Positions 18,842 to 28,101 of a DNA stretch of 64,000 bases are shown in pieces. The notes beneath the pieces were generated by a model. The model was not told where the DNA came from. It worked only from the letters and a program-made list of their open reading frames with translations, and ran no database searches. Each line of letters begins with the position of its first letter. Position 1 is the first letter of the stretch. The translations under genes and the position numbers were made by a program. Origin of the DNA: Mesorhizobium sp. M00.F.Ca.ET.216.01.1.1 (GTDB lineage Bacteria; Pseudomonadota; Alphaproteobacteria; Rhizobiales; Rhizobiaceae); assembly GCF_004010325.2 (NCBI RefSeq), contig NZ_SADR02000001.1, positions 330,239 to 394,238 of the forward strand, written 5' to 3'.

Positions 18842-19162
18842 TCAGCCCTGGCGGGCGGGCACGCGGACGACCAAGCCATCAAGAGCGTCGCGCACCTTGA
18901 TCTGGCATGACAGCCGTGAGTTCGGCTGAACGTCGTAGGCGAAGTCCAGCATGTCCTCCTCCATCGCTTCCGGCTCGCCGACTTCCCCCGCCCACGCCTC
19001 GTCGACATAGACATGGCAGGTCGCGCAAGCGCAGGCGCCGCCGCATTCGGCCTCGATCCCCGGCACGGCGTTGCGGATCGCATTTTCCATGACGGTCGAG
19101 CCGTTTTCGGCATCCACGTCAAAATGTGTGCCATCATGGGCAATGAAGGTCAGCTTGGTCAT
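18842..19162 (-). CDS. [2Fe-2S] ferredoxin, adrenodoxin type
   Basis: A 106-residue soluble electron carrier. The cluster ligands fit the adrenodoxin pattern C-x5-C-x2-C...C: Cys40, Cys46 and Cys49 in [12 protein letters not shown], and Cys86 in SRLSCQIKV. The acidic stretch [10 protein letters not shown] between them is the usual partner-docking helix. Vertebrate-type ferredoxins in this group serve cytochromes P450, iron-sulfur assembly or haem oxygenases; the actual acceptor here is unknown. The downstream NADPH-ferredoxin reductase is the likely electron donor. Confidence 0.92.
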   Translation of the reverse strand: MTKLTFIAHDGTHFDVDAENGSTVMENAIRNAVPGIEAECGGACACATCHVYVDEAWAGEVGEPEAMEEDMLDFAYDVQPNSRLSCQIKVRDALDGLVVRVPARQG

Positions 19163-19260
19163 TTGTCACCTGAGAGGGAGTCCCAGCCGAGATAATCACT
19201 CCGCCGGACAAGTCAACTGCGGCGCGAAAGCGCCGCTCGGTGACGTTTTTCGGAAGTTGT

Positions 19261-19632
19261 CTAGCGACTGATGGCGGCGATGAAATCGCGCACTTCCTCG
19301 ATCAAGGTGCCGAGCCGCTTGAGCGCGCTGACATTTTCGGGCTGACGTTCGATGGCGGTGGCGCAATCGGCAATGGCGAAGGCGCCAATCCCTCGCGCCG
19401 AGCCTTTGAGCCCATGCGCCAGAAGCAGCCGTTCATTGATGTCGGCGTCGACTATCCGGTCGCGGACGGAAAGCGCCTGCTGCACGAAGAGCGCCAGCAC
19501 CTCCTGCTCGAGAGCGCGGTCACCCATGGTCTGACGCGCAAGATGCGCCATGTCCACAGGCCGCGACCCAGCCGTTCCCGACACATCGCCGCCTGGCATT
19601 GAAAAGGCAATGCCGCTTTCGCCGCGTATCAA
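19261..19632 (-). CDS. Hpt (histidine phosphotransfer) domain protein
   Basis: A protein of about 123 residues with a single Hpt domain. The motif LLAHGLKGSARGIGA carries the phosphorylatable His (about residue 73 from this start), and surrounding helices are typical. Such orphan proteins relay phosphate between hybrid kinases and response regulators. The frame is open to a TTG at 19695. I prefer the TTG at 19632 because GGGGAG is seven bases before it; the extra N-terminal 21 codons come from a small tandem duplication. No kinase or regulator is adjacent, and it is divergent from the giant coiled-coil gene. Confidence 0.75.
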   Translation of the reverse strand: MIRGESGIAFSMPGGDVSGTAGSRPVDMAHLARQTMGDRALEQEVLALFVQQALSVRDRIVDADINERLLLAHGLKGSARGIGAFAIADCATAIERQPENVSALKRLGTLIEEVRDFIAAISR

Positions 19633-19774
19633 TTTGGCACTCCCCGTCTTTGATCGCCCGAATTGTCTTTGATCGCCCCGAATTCGATCGCTCAACCTAG
19701 GCTCTTCCCGTAGCCAACGGGTTAATGGATGGCCCGAAAAAATGTTGACGAAGAGGCAGCGGAATCACGGTTCC

Positions 19775-19793
19775 GTTAACCTTATATTTAAAG
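19775..19793. promoter_or_regulatory. Possible CtrA-like site upstream of the giant coiled-coil gene
   Basis: The minus-strand reading CTTTAAATATAAGGTTAAC contains TAAA-N7-TTAAC, three of four bases in the first half and a perfect second half of the CtrA consensus TTAA-N7-TTAAC. It lies about 140 bases before the start of the 1986-residue protein. AT-rich promoters often match by chance, so this is a weak call. The rest of the 19633-19932 region shows only a 19-bp tandem duplication and no gene. Confidence 0.25.
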
Positions 19794-19932
19794 TTTTACG
19801 TATCCCGCGGAATGCATGTTTTCTTTACCCCGGTGTGTCATTACGATACGAAGGTCCACTTTCAGCCTCCTGCGTGGGATACGAAAAATCAGATCATAAA
19901 TCCCTTGGCAGCTAGTACAGGGTAGCGACGGC

Positions 19933-22900
19933 ATGGCGAAGAAACCAACGACAACAAGAACTCTCGACAGCGACGTAGCCAGGGAACTCGAAAAGGCGCT
20001 CGACCTGGATTTGAGCGGAAATGGCAGCGGCGACCTCGACATTGCGGCGTCGATGGAAGACCTGGAAGCGCAGATATCGCAAGCCGCCGACGAATTGGCG
20101 CGCGAAGGCCGCAATCAGAACGCGGAGCCTGCCGCCAACCTGAGCCAGGAAGCAAAGCCCACGGCCAAGCCGGCCGAACTGCGTCCAGTGGAAACGCGCA
20201 ATGGCTCGCAGCCGACCGGTCTCACGCCGGCCAACGACGATCGCCAAAAAGATTACCGTACGTTGCTGCACGGCCTCAACCGGCGTGCGTCGAGCACGAT
20301 CTATTGGGTCGTGGCGTTCATTTCGCTGGCCTGGGTCGCAGGCGCCGGCGGTTTGGCCAATCTGCTGTTCGGACCAAGCATCTGGAAAATCCGCACGTTT
20401 GACCAGTTCTTCGCCCGTCCCGAACTGATCGGCCTGGCTGTCGCCGCGATCGTTCCCATCATCTTGTTCTGGGCCTTCGCGGCGATGGTTCGTCGTGCCC
20501 AGGAAATGCGCATTGCTGCCCAGTCGATGACAGAAGTGGCTTTCCGCCTGGCGGAGCCGGAAAATCTTGCCCAGGATCGTGTCATGATGATCGGACAGGC
20601 CGTTCGCCGCGAGGTGGCGGCGATGGGCGAAGGCATCGAACGCACGCTTGCGCGCGCCGTCGAGCTCGAAACGCTGGTCCACAGCGAAGTGAACCAGATC
20701 GAGCGCTCCTATTCGGAGAACGAAGCCCGCATCCGCTCGCTCGTCGACGGGCTCGGCAGTGAGCGCGAGGCCGTGGTCAGCCATGCCGAGCGCGTGCGTG
20801 CGTCGATCGCCGGCGCCCACGAGACGCTGAAGGACGAGATCGGCGCTGCCAGCGACATCATCCGCGACAGTATCCTCAATGCATCGACCAAGCTGTCGAT
20901 GACGATCAACAATTCCGGCGACACGCTGATCGACAGGATCAACGAGAGCTCGATGTCGATCTTCGATTCGGTGGAGGGCCGGCTCGATACGATCACCGAC
21001 CGGCTGTCGACATCAGGCGAAGCCTTCGCCAGCCTTCTCGACACACGCATTGCCAAGCTGACGGACACGACCGACGGTCTCACCCGTTCGCTGACCGATC
21101 TGCTCGACGACCGGACCAACGGCATGGTTTCGCTGCTCGGTGGCGCCGCACGCACGCTCAATTCCGAGTTCGAAGCCAGCCTGAGCGGCATCGAGCGCAC
21201 GCTGGCCGAGCGTGGCCAGGCGCTGATCAGCGAATTCCAGACCCGCGCCGAGGCGCTGGACACCGGCACGCAGAAGCTCAATGCTGCACTTGAGGCCCGT
21301 GCACGCCAGATCAACGAGACGTTGGTCGAGCGCGCACGCGAAATCGCACACACATTCTCGGAGAGCAAGGACACGCTGTCGGCGATGATCGATCAGGGCA
21401 AAACCCAGATCGGTGCCGACATGGCCGACATCATCTCGTCGACCTCTTCGATGCTCGAAGCGCGCGCCAGCGATTTCGCCGGGCGCATGGAAGCGGCCCG
21501 TCATGTCGTGTCCCGCTCCTTCGACACCGACATCCAGCGGCTTGCCGATGCCCGCGCCGGTATCGAGGAAGCCGTCGAAACCCACAGCCGCAAGCTTTCC
21601 GAAAGCCGCGATCGCATGGCTGCTGCAATGCAGGCCGACCTGGCTAAATTCGCGGAAAGCCGCGCCGGCATCGATGACGCCGTGGCCAACCAGGTCCAGA
21701 AGCTTGCCGAAGGCCGCAACCTGATCTCGCGGGCGCTCGAGGAGGATCTGCGCAAAGTCAACGAATCGCGCGCCGCCATCGACGCGTCGCTCGGCAGTCA
21801 TCTCGAGCAACTCGAAGAGGGCCGCAACAGGCTTGCCCACGCCTTGAATGAGGACTCTGGGAAACTCGTGCAAGCTCGCACGATCATTGATGAAATGGTT
21901 GCCGGGCATGTCGGGAAACTTGCCGAAGGCCGCAGCATCCTTTCACGCGCCCTCGAGACCGATCTCGGCAAGCTGGCCGACAGCCGCGCCAGCATCGACG
22001 GCCTGGTCGCCGGCCAGGTCGAGAAGATCGCCGAAGGCCGCGCCATCCTGGCCAAGGCTCTGGAAACCGACATCATCGGCATTAAAGGCCTGATGGAGAA
22101 CCATTCCGCGAAGCTGGCGGAAGACCGGTCCGAGCTTTCCCGTTCGCTCGAGAACGATCTGTCGGGCATAAGGAACCTGGTCGAGGATCATTCGGCCAGG
22201 CTCGCCGACGATCGCAGCCTGCTGTCGCAAACGCTCGAAGCCGACCTTGCCAAGCTGGCTGAAAGCCGGTCGAGCATCGACGGGCTGGTCGCCGGCCAGG
22301 TCGAGAAGCTCGCCGAAGGCCGTGACATTCTCAAGCGGGCGCTGGAAGCCGATCTCAACACGATCAAGGACGTTGTTGCCGGCCAATCGGAGAAGCTGGC
22401 GGTGGACCGCAGCCAACTTTCACAGGCGTTGGAAGCCGACCTGCAGAATGTGAACGGCGTTGTTTCCGAGCACATGAACAGGCTTGTTGAGGACCGTTCG
22501 ACCCTGTCCAAGGCGCTCGAAGACGATCTCGCCAAACTGGCGGAAAGCCGGTCGAGCATCGATGGGCTGGTCGCCGGCCAGGTCGAGAAGCTCGCCGAAG
22601 GCCGCGACATCCTCAAGCGGGCGCTGGAAGCCGATCTCAACACGATCAAGGGCACCATTGCCGAGCAGCAGCAGCAGCTGACCGAAAATCGCGCAGAGTT
22701 CGCGCGGGCGCTGGAAGCCGATCTCGACAGCGTCAATGGCCTCGTCCAGGGTCACACCGAAAGGCTCGTCCAGGATCGCTCGACATTGTCGAAGGCGCTC
22801 GAGGACGATCTCGCCAAGCTGGCGGAAAGCCGGTCGAGCATCGACGGGCTGGTCGCGGGCCAGGTCGAGAAGCTCGCCGAGGGCCGCGATATCCTCAAGC

Positions 22901-25893
22901 GGGCGCTCGAAGACGATCTTGCCAAACTGGCGGAGAGCCGGTCGAGCATCGACGGGCTGGTCGCCGGCCAGGTCGAGAAATTGGCCGAGGGCCGGGATAT
23001 CCTCAAGCGGGCGCTGGAAGCCGATCTGGCCAAGCTGGCAGATACGCGCGACGACGTCGACCGTTCGCTGTCCGGTCACATCGACCAGATCGCCGCCAGA
23101 AGCACGGACATCTCCGCTGCCATCGCCGCGGATGTCGAAAAGATCGAGCAGGCGTTCAGCCGGCAGACAGGCGTCATCGAGGAGCGTGCCGCGACCATGG
23201 AGCGTGCGCTGTCGACCGGCGTCGACAATGTCCGCAACGTGCTCGAAAAGAGTGCTGTCTTCGTCGCCGGCCAGTTGCGCGAAAAGGTCATGGAAGTCAC
23301 CAGCGCCATGCGCCAGCAGGCCGGTATGGCCTTCAGCGATGCCGACCGCAAGATCGCCGAACGCGCCGAGCAGACCTCGGCCGCCCTGCTTGTCAGAGCC
23401 GAGGACATCGCTCGCGCCTTCGAGGAGGCGGATAGCCGCATCGCCGCGCGTGCCGAAGACAGGTCGAGCGCTCTCATTGCCCGCGCCGACGATGCGTCTA
23501 ACTCCTTGCTGGCCCGAGCCCAGGAAACGGCGGACCAGTTGGCGGCGCGTGCCGGCGAGATCGTCGGCACATTCGATGCGGCGGACCAGAAGCTGGTTGC
23601 CCGTGCGGTCGAGACGGCCCAGTCACTGGCGGCACGCGCCGGTGATATCCTGCGCAACTTCGAGGGCGCCGACGAACAGATGAGCCTGCGCATCGGCGAA
23701 TCGGCCCAAGCACTGGCGGCGCGGGCCGCGGACCTCGGCCGCATTTTCGATGCCGCCGACCAGCATTTGATGTCGCGCATCGCCGAAGGTTCGGAAGCGC
23801 TGTCGACGCGCGCATCCGAGATCGGCCGCATCTTCGACGAGGCGGACCAGCGCCTGGTGTCGCGTATCGCCGATACCAGCAACACGATCGGCGGGCACGC
23901 CGAGACCATTATCGGGGCCTTCGCCAGCACCGAGCAAAGGGTTGCCGAACGTACCCGGCAGACGGGTCAGGAGCTTGCAGTCCACGCCCGCGAAATCGAG
24001 CAGGCGCTGGCCGGCGCCGACGAACGCTTTGCATCCAGCGCCGCGGCAGCAGCCGCCCGTGTCGAGGAGCAGGTCGCCAACGTCGAGAACCGTCTCGCCT
24101 CCACTGCCGAAACAATGGGCCAGAAACTCAACGAGCAGGTTTCGAACGCTGAGTCGCAGCTCATCTCACGCGCCAACACAATCGCGGAAACCTTCACCGC
24201 GGTTGGCCAGCATATCGGCCAGAGCACCAACGATGCGGCCAAGACCATCGGCGCCAACACCCGCGAGCTCAACACCATGCTTGCGGCACGCTCGGCCGAG
24301 ATGTCGAGGATCCTCGACGAAACGGCACGGCCTTTGGTCGAACGCTTCGCCCAGGGTGGCTCGGAACTGCAAAAAAGCATGGAAGAGGTCACCGAACGGG
24401 CGACCGAGAAGCTGCGCAGCGAAAACGCAGCCCTCGTCAACGCTCTCGCAAGCCGGACGGCCGAGACATTGTCGGCCGTCGAAGGCGCGCGCTCGACGCT
24501 CGCCGACAGCGTTGCCGATCTCATCGGCCGCATGAGCACCTCCAGCTCGCAGCTCGGTCAGCTGATCGAGCAGGCAGCGGCCAACCTCGGCCAGGTCGAC
24601 GAACGGCTGAGCGGCAGCACGCAAAGCTTCGCGGCGACCACGGAAAAAGCCGCGCAGACCTTCGCCAGCTCGGCGCGTCTGGTCGATTCGAATACGACGC
24701 GGCTCACCGAATTGTCGTCGTCCACCTTGCGCGAGGTTGCCTCGATCGCCACCAAGTTCGACGAGCACAGCAGGCTGCTGCACAGTGCCTCGGATCTGTT
24801 GAGCTCGGCGCAGAGCAACCTCGAACACACGCTGGAAAGACAGTCGTCGCTGGAAGACCTTGCCGTCGGCCTGGTCAAGAAGTCGGAAGATCTCGAAAGA
24901 GTGATGCGTTCGTTCGAAAACCTCGTCGGGCAGACGCTGCAGAATGCCGAGGGCAAGACGCTGCAGTCGGCCGACAAGATCCGCTTGGCCATTTCCGAGG
25001 TCGTCGATTCGGCAACGCAGCGCTTCGCCGACGCGACCGAGGAGATGCGGCGCACCGCGGGTTCGATCAAGAGCGAGCTCGACCTCACCCGTGCCGAGCT
25101 CAAGAAGGGCGTCATCGAGATGCCGGAAGAGGCAAAGGAATCGACCACGGCCATCCGCCGCGCCGTTTCCGAGCAGATCAACGCGCTCAAGGAACTGTCT
25201 GACATCGTTGCAAAATCGGGCCGGAGCGGAGACATTTCGGAGCCGCGCAACCTGCGTCCGGCACCGTCAGCGCCTGCTGCGCGCGCACCCGAGCCGCAGC
25301 GTCGTCCGCCGGCGCCGCAGCCGGAGCGTCGTGCGCCTCAGGCACCCCTGGGCGAAACCAGCTTGCGCGGCACGCTCGACCTGGAGCGCCCCGCCGACAC
25401 GGCGCCTCGCCAGCGCGATCCCAACGGACGCTCGCCGCAGGGCGGTTGGGTGCGCGATCTCCTGACCGGGGCATCGCGTGAGGAAGACGCCAGGCCGGCA
25501 GTGCCCGCGGAAGCGCCGCGCCCGGCTCCTGCCCAGCGTTCGCCGCTTCACGTCATGGAATCGCTCAACTCGCTTTCCGTCGATATCGCCCGCGCCATCG
25601 ACCACGACGCCTCGATCGAGTTGTGGAACCGCTACCGGCGCGGCGAACGTGACGTGTTCACGCGGCGCCTCTACACGCTGAAGGGTCAGCAGACCTTCGA
25701 CGAAATCCGCCGCAAATATCAGGCCGAGGCGGAGTTCCGTGCCGCGGTCGACCGCTACTGCGACGATTTCGAGAAGCTGCTCAAGGATGTCTCGCGCAAC
25801 GACCGCGACAACATCATGGCGCAGACCTACCTGACCTCGGACACCGGCAAAGTCTATACGATGCTGGCCCATGCCAGCGGCCGCCTGCAATGA
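19933..25893 (+). CDS. Giant membrane-anchored coiled-coil repeat protein, GPR/RgsE-like (growth-pole ring)
   Basis: A 1986-residue protein. The N terminus (1-115) is acidic and cytoplasmic, followed by two membrane segments (about 122-146 and 163-184). Then comes a helical region of roughly 1700 residues with apolipoprotein/spectrin-like heptads. Residues 679-1035 hold near-identical repeats, and about 1110-1400 a second type of 33-residue repeat (ARAGDI-x-FEGAD). A Pro-rich linker (about 1775-1855) precedes a conserved C-terminal domain of about 130 residues. Agrobacterium GPR and Sinorhizobium RgsE, which I recall as about 2100 residues, have this layout and organise unipolar growth. Orthology is inferred. 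It ends with a strong terminator. Confidence 0.8.
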   Translation: MAKKPTTTRTLDSDVARELEKALDLDLSGNGSGDLDIAASMEDLEAQISQAADELAREGRNQNAEPAANLSQEAKPTAKPAELRPVETRNGSQPTGLTPANDDRQKDYRTLLHGLNRRASSTIYWVVAFISLAWVAGAGGLANLLFGPSIWKIRTFDQFFARPELIGLAVAAIVPIILFWAFAAMVRRAQEMRIAAQSMTEVAFRLAEPENLAQDRVMMIGQAVRREVAAMGEGIERTLARAVELETLVHSEVNQIERSYSENEARIRSLVDGLGSEREAVVSHAERVRASIAGAHETLKDEIGAASDIIRDSILNASTKLSMTINNSGDTLIDRINESSMSIFDSVEGRLDTITDRLSTSGEAFASLLDTRIAKLTDTTDGLTRSLTDLLDDRTNGMVSLLGGAARTLNSEFEASLSGIERTLAERGQALISEFQTRAEALDTGTQKLNAALEARARQINETLVERAREIAHTFSESKDTLSAMIDQGKTQIGADMADIISSTSSMLEARASDFAGRMEAARHVVSRSFDTDIQRLADARAGIEEAVETHSRKLSESRDRMAAAMQADLAKFAESRAGIDDAVANQVQKLAEGRNLISRALEEDLRKVNESRAAIDASLGSHLEQLEEGRNRLAHALNEDSGKLVQARTIIDEMVAGHVGKLAEGRSILSRALETDLGKLADSRASIDGLVAGQVEKIAEGRAILAKALETDIIGIKGLMENHSAKLAEDRSELSRSLENDLSGIRNLVEDHSARLADDRSLLSQTLEADLAKLAESRSSIDGLVAGQVEKLAEGRDILKRALEADLNTIKDVVAGQSEKLAVDRSQLSQALEADLQNVNGVVSEHMNRLVEDRSTLSKALEDDLAKLAESRSSIDGLVAGQVEKLAEGRDILKRALEADLNTIKGTIAEQQQQLTENRAEFARALEADLDSVNGLVQGHTERLVQDRSTLSKALEDDLAKLAESRSSIDGLVAGQVEKLAEGRDILKRALEDDLAKLAESRSSIDGLVAGQVEKLAEGRDILKRALEADLAKLADTRDDVDRSLSGHIDQIAARSTDISAAIAADVEKIEQAFSRQTGVIEERAATMERALSTGVDNVRNVLEKSAVFVAGQLREKVMEVTSAMRQQAGMAFSDADRKIAERAEQTSAALLVRAEDIARAFEEADSRIAARAEDRSSALIARADDASNSLLARAQETADQLAARAGEIVGTFDAADQKLVARAVETAQSLAARAGDILRNFEGADEQMSLRIGESAQALAARAADLGRIFDAADQHLMSRIAEGSEALSTRASEIGRIFDEADQRLVSRIADTSNTIGGHAETIIGAFASTEQRVAERTRQTGQELAVHAREIEQALAGADERFASSAAAAAARVEEQVANVENRLASTAETMGQKLNEQVSNAESQLISRANTIAETFTAVGQHIGQSTNDAAKTIGANTRELNTMLAARSAEMSRILDETARPLVERFAQGGSELQKSMEEVTERATEKLRSENAALVNALASRTAETLSAVEGARSTLADSVADLIGRMSTSSSQLGQLIEQAAANLGQVDERLSGSTQSFAATTEKAAQTFASSARLVDSNTTRLTELSSSTLREVASIATKFDEHSRLLHSASDLLSSAQSNLEHTLERQSSLEDLAVGLVKKSEDLERVMRSFENLVGQTLQNAEGKTLQSADKIRLAISEVVDSATQRFADATEEMRRTAGSIKSELDLTRAELKKGVIEMPEEAKESTTAIRRAVSEQINALKELSDIVAKSGRSGDISEPRNLRPAPSAPAARAPEPQRRPPAPQPERRAPQAPLGETSLRGTLDLERPADTAPRQRDPNGRSPQGGWVRDLLTGASREEDARPAVPAEAPRPAPAQRSPLHVMESLNSLSVDIARAIDHDASIELWNRYRRGERDVFTRRLYTLKGQQTFDEIRRKYQAEAEFRAAVDRYCDDFEKLLKDVSRNDRDNIMAQTYLTSDTGKVYTMLAHASGRLQ
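21967..23036 (+). repeat. Higher-order 282-nt tandem repeat inside the giant gene
   Basis: The block encoding KLAESRSSIDGLVAGQ and then VEKLAEGRDILKRALE starts at 21967, 22249, 22531 and 22813, exactly 282 bases (94 codons) apart. A further copy starts at 22921, 108 bases (36 codons) on. The first copy is the most diverged (ADSRAS) and the later ones are nearly identical at nucleotide level. Unit lengths are multiples of three, so gain or loss by recombination would keep the frame. Confidence 0.85.
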
Positions 25894-25912
25894 CCGAACG
25901 ATAGAAGACAGC

Positions 25913-25940
25913 AAAAAGGCGGGAAGCTTCCCGCCTTTTT
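25913..25940. terminator. Bidirectional intrinsic terminator
   Basis: A perfect 28-bp palindrome, AAAAAGGCGGGAAG followed by CTTCCCGCCTTTTT, sits 20 bases after the giant gene. It has T tracts in both directions and no real loop beyond a few bases. It would end transcription of that gene and also of the convergent lipid-transport operon whose last gene stops at 26026. Confidence 0.9.
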
Positions 25941-26025
25941 CGTTTTCATCTCGATTTCTGTGCTCGCCGACCATCGAGGAGGCGAGCTATCTGGAGAGAA
26001 CCGCGCCCCGGCAGTGCCGGCTGCG

Positions 26026-26634
26026 TCAGATCACCGAATCCGTCCAGTGCACGATGTCCTTCGCCGCCTGGCCGAAGGCGGCGTCCAGCGCATTGACATA
26101 GGCTGGGTTGCCGCCGCTGGAAACGGGCGCTGCTGCGGTGAAGCTCTTCGAAGCGAGCACCTCGCCGTTGCGGTCGTTCAATATCCGAACGAACAGCTCG
26201 ACTTCGGCGTGTTCGCCGCCGTCAACCCGGACTTCGAAGGAACGAATCTCGACGATGACCTGATAGTCGATCGCCAGGCCCTCACCCGGCTTGCCGACAC
26301 CGGCGAAGCTGCCGGAGCGCTGGAATGTCTCGGCGAGCCGCGCCTGCACGACAAGCGGCAGCCGGTCGGCCCATTGCGCACCTTTGAGATATTGGATCGA
26401 CCGGTCGGACAGCTTGATGACGATGTTTTGGCTGTCTAGCGCCTTGAGCGCGGAAGGCTGGGCAATCAGGATCTGGCGGCGACTGTGGGCGCGCGCCTCG
26501 AGCGATGGTGCCGAAAGCTCGAACGTGTCCAGCGGTGCAGGCTTGGCACCCAGCGCCGCGCAACCAGCAAGCGTAAGGGAAAGCAACACCAAACCCGATT
26601 TGAACCCGCCCGAATTGACCCCCACCAACTTCAC
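26026..26634 (-). CDS. ABC-type transport auxiliary lipoprotein (PqiC-like)
   Basis: A 202-residue outer-membrane-directed lipoprotein of the ABC_trans_aux family. The signal sequence has lipobox LAGC, with Cys25 as the lipidation site. Family features include the DTFELSAP opening strand, QILIAQPSALKALDSQNI and the central LPLVVQARLAETFQRSG. I chose the GTG at 26634, which has GGGGAT eight bases upstream and starts a clean signal peptide; the frame is open to 26760. It is the last gene of an Mla-type operon, 79 bases after mlaD. Known members (PqiC, the MCE lipoproteins) anchor an MCE channel to the outer membrane. Confidence 0.83.
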   Translation of the reverse strand: MKLVGVNSGGFKSGLVLLSLTLAGCAALGAKPAPLDTFELSAPSLEARAHSRRQILIAQPSALKALDSQNIVIKLSDRSIQYLKGAQWADRLPLVVQARLAETFQRSGSFAGVGKPGEGLAIDYQVIVEIRSFEVRVDGGEHAEVELFVRILNDRNGEVLASKSFTAAAPVSSGGNPAYVNALDAAFGQAAKDIVHWTDSVI

Positions 26635-26713
26635 GCGTGATCCCCGTTGTCCCCAGATGGTAAGATCAACCTGCACTTGCAGCTCATTTTCTTGGGGCGG
26701 GCGGACGCCGAAG

Positions 26714-28087
26714 TCAACGCCGCACCCTGCCATCGAATTGTCGAACCTCGCCTTCACCACCGGAAAGGATCCGCTGCGGATTGCGACTGAGGTCCGTTAC
26801 TGCCTCTTCAATGCGGTTGATCGAACGGCGACTGTCCTGGACCAGCGCCTCGACATTCTGCAGGCCAGACCCGGAGAATCGGGCCAGATTGTCGGTGATT
26901 GTGCCGAGGCGGGCATTCAGCGTGTCGGCGACCTGCTTGAACGATCTCAGCGTATTCCTGGCATCGGCCATCACGCCGTCGGCTTGGCCCGAGCCGAGCA
27001 GCTTATCGACCTTGGCGAGGATGCCGTCGACGCGCTCCGAAGCATCGTTGAGGCGCCCGGCTAGCTGGTGTGCGTCCTTGATGGTCTGGTCGATGTCGTC
27101 GGCCCGATTGGCGAACTTGTTGGTCACCTGGGCGATATCGGCGGCGGCCTTGTTGGCATTTTCACTGGCTTTCTGGATGTTGGCCAGCGCGCTGCGAACC
27201 TCAGCCGGATCGATACCGTCGAGGACGTTGTCGACCTTGGCTAGCGTGCCTTGCGTCTTCTGGGCGAAGTCGTTGATCGACCCAACCGCCGTGTCGACAT
27301 TCCTGATGACCGTGTCGAACTGCTTGCTGGTTTCCTTCAGGTTCGACGTAACCGTGTCGACATTAGCGACGATGCTCTTGATCTGGTCCTTGTCGACAGC
27401 ATTGAGCAGTTCTTCCGCTGCCTTGAGCGTGCTGTCGAGCTTGCCTGAAACGCCCTGCAACGAATCCGACAGCGAACTGACGCTGGCGAGGAACTTGTCC
27501 ACCCCGTCGGAATTCTTGGCCAGCGCATCGGAGAACGTCTGCACGTTCTTGACGGTTTGCGTCAGCGGTCCGCGCACGTCCCTGGTGAAGCCTTCGAGGT
27601 CGGACAGGACCTTGTCGGCGCGGGTGAAGATGTTCTGCGCCGTCTGCAGAAGGTTGGTGACGGCGGAGGGGTTGGCGACAATCTCGGCAACGCGGCCTTC
27701 CTTTTCAGCCTCATCAAGCAGCTTTGCTTCCTTGGGATTGGCGCCCCTGAGCTCGATATTGGCCTGGCCGGTAAGGCCGGCAAGCCCGATATCGGCCTGC
27801 GTCGACTTGGTGATCGGCGTCATGCGGTCGATTTCAGTGTCTGCTATGGCTGCGGTCGGGTTGTCGACGTCGATATAGACGCGCCTGACATCACCAACCC
27901 TGACGCCGTTGAACAGCACGAAACTGCCGCGGCCAAGGCCGGAGGCCGAGCCCGGAATGCGCACGCGCAGCACGGCCGTCTCACCCCTTTCGCCGATCGC
28001 GGCCGTCCAATAGACGAAAGCGAAGGCCGCAAGGATCGCAGCCAGCGTGAAAATGCCGACGATGACGTAGTTTGCTCTGGTTTCCAT
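26714..28087 (-). CDS. mlaD: MlaD/MCE family lipid-binding protein
   Basis: A 457-residue periplasmic subunit of an Mla-type lipid transporter. One N-terminal membrane anchor (about 8-29) precedes a single MCE domain (about 38-125) containing IPGSASGLGRGSFVLFNGVR and GLAGLTGQANIEL, here quoted in parts as GLGRGSFVLFNGVRVG. The long C-terminal stretch (about 145-440) is a helical coiled coil much longer than in E. coli MlaD (about 180 residues), more like PqiB or mycobacterial MCE tails. Lipid export or import direction cannot be told from sequence. It lies 14 bases after the ATPase gene. Confidence 0.9.
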   Translation of the reverse strand: METRANYVIVGIFTLAAILAAFAFVYWTAAIGERGETAVLRVRIPGSASGLGRGSFVLFNGVRVGDVRRVYIDVDNPTAAIADTEIDRMTPITKSTQADIGLAGLTGQANIELRGANPKEAKLLDEAEKEGRVAEIVANPSAVTNLLQTAQNIFTRADKVLSDLEGFTRDVRGPLTQTVKNVQTFSDALAKNSDGVDKFLASVSSLSDSLQGVSGKLDSTLKAAEELLNAVDKDQIKSIVANVDTVTSNLKETSKQFDTVIRNVDTAVGSINDFAQKTQGTLAKVDNVLDGIDPAEVRSALANIQKASENANKAAADIAQVTNKFANRADDIDQTIKDAHQLAGRLNDASERVDGILAKVDKLLGSGQADGVMADARNTLRSFKQVADTLNARLGTITDNLARFSGSGLQNVEALVQDSRRSINRIEEAVTDLSRNPQRILSGGEGEVRQFDGRVRR

Positions 28088-28101
28088 TTCCCCACTTATG
28101 G

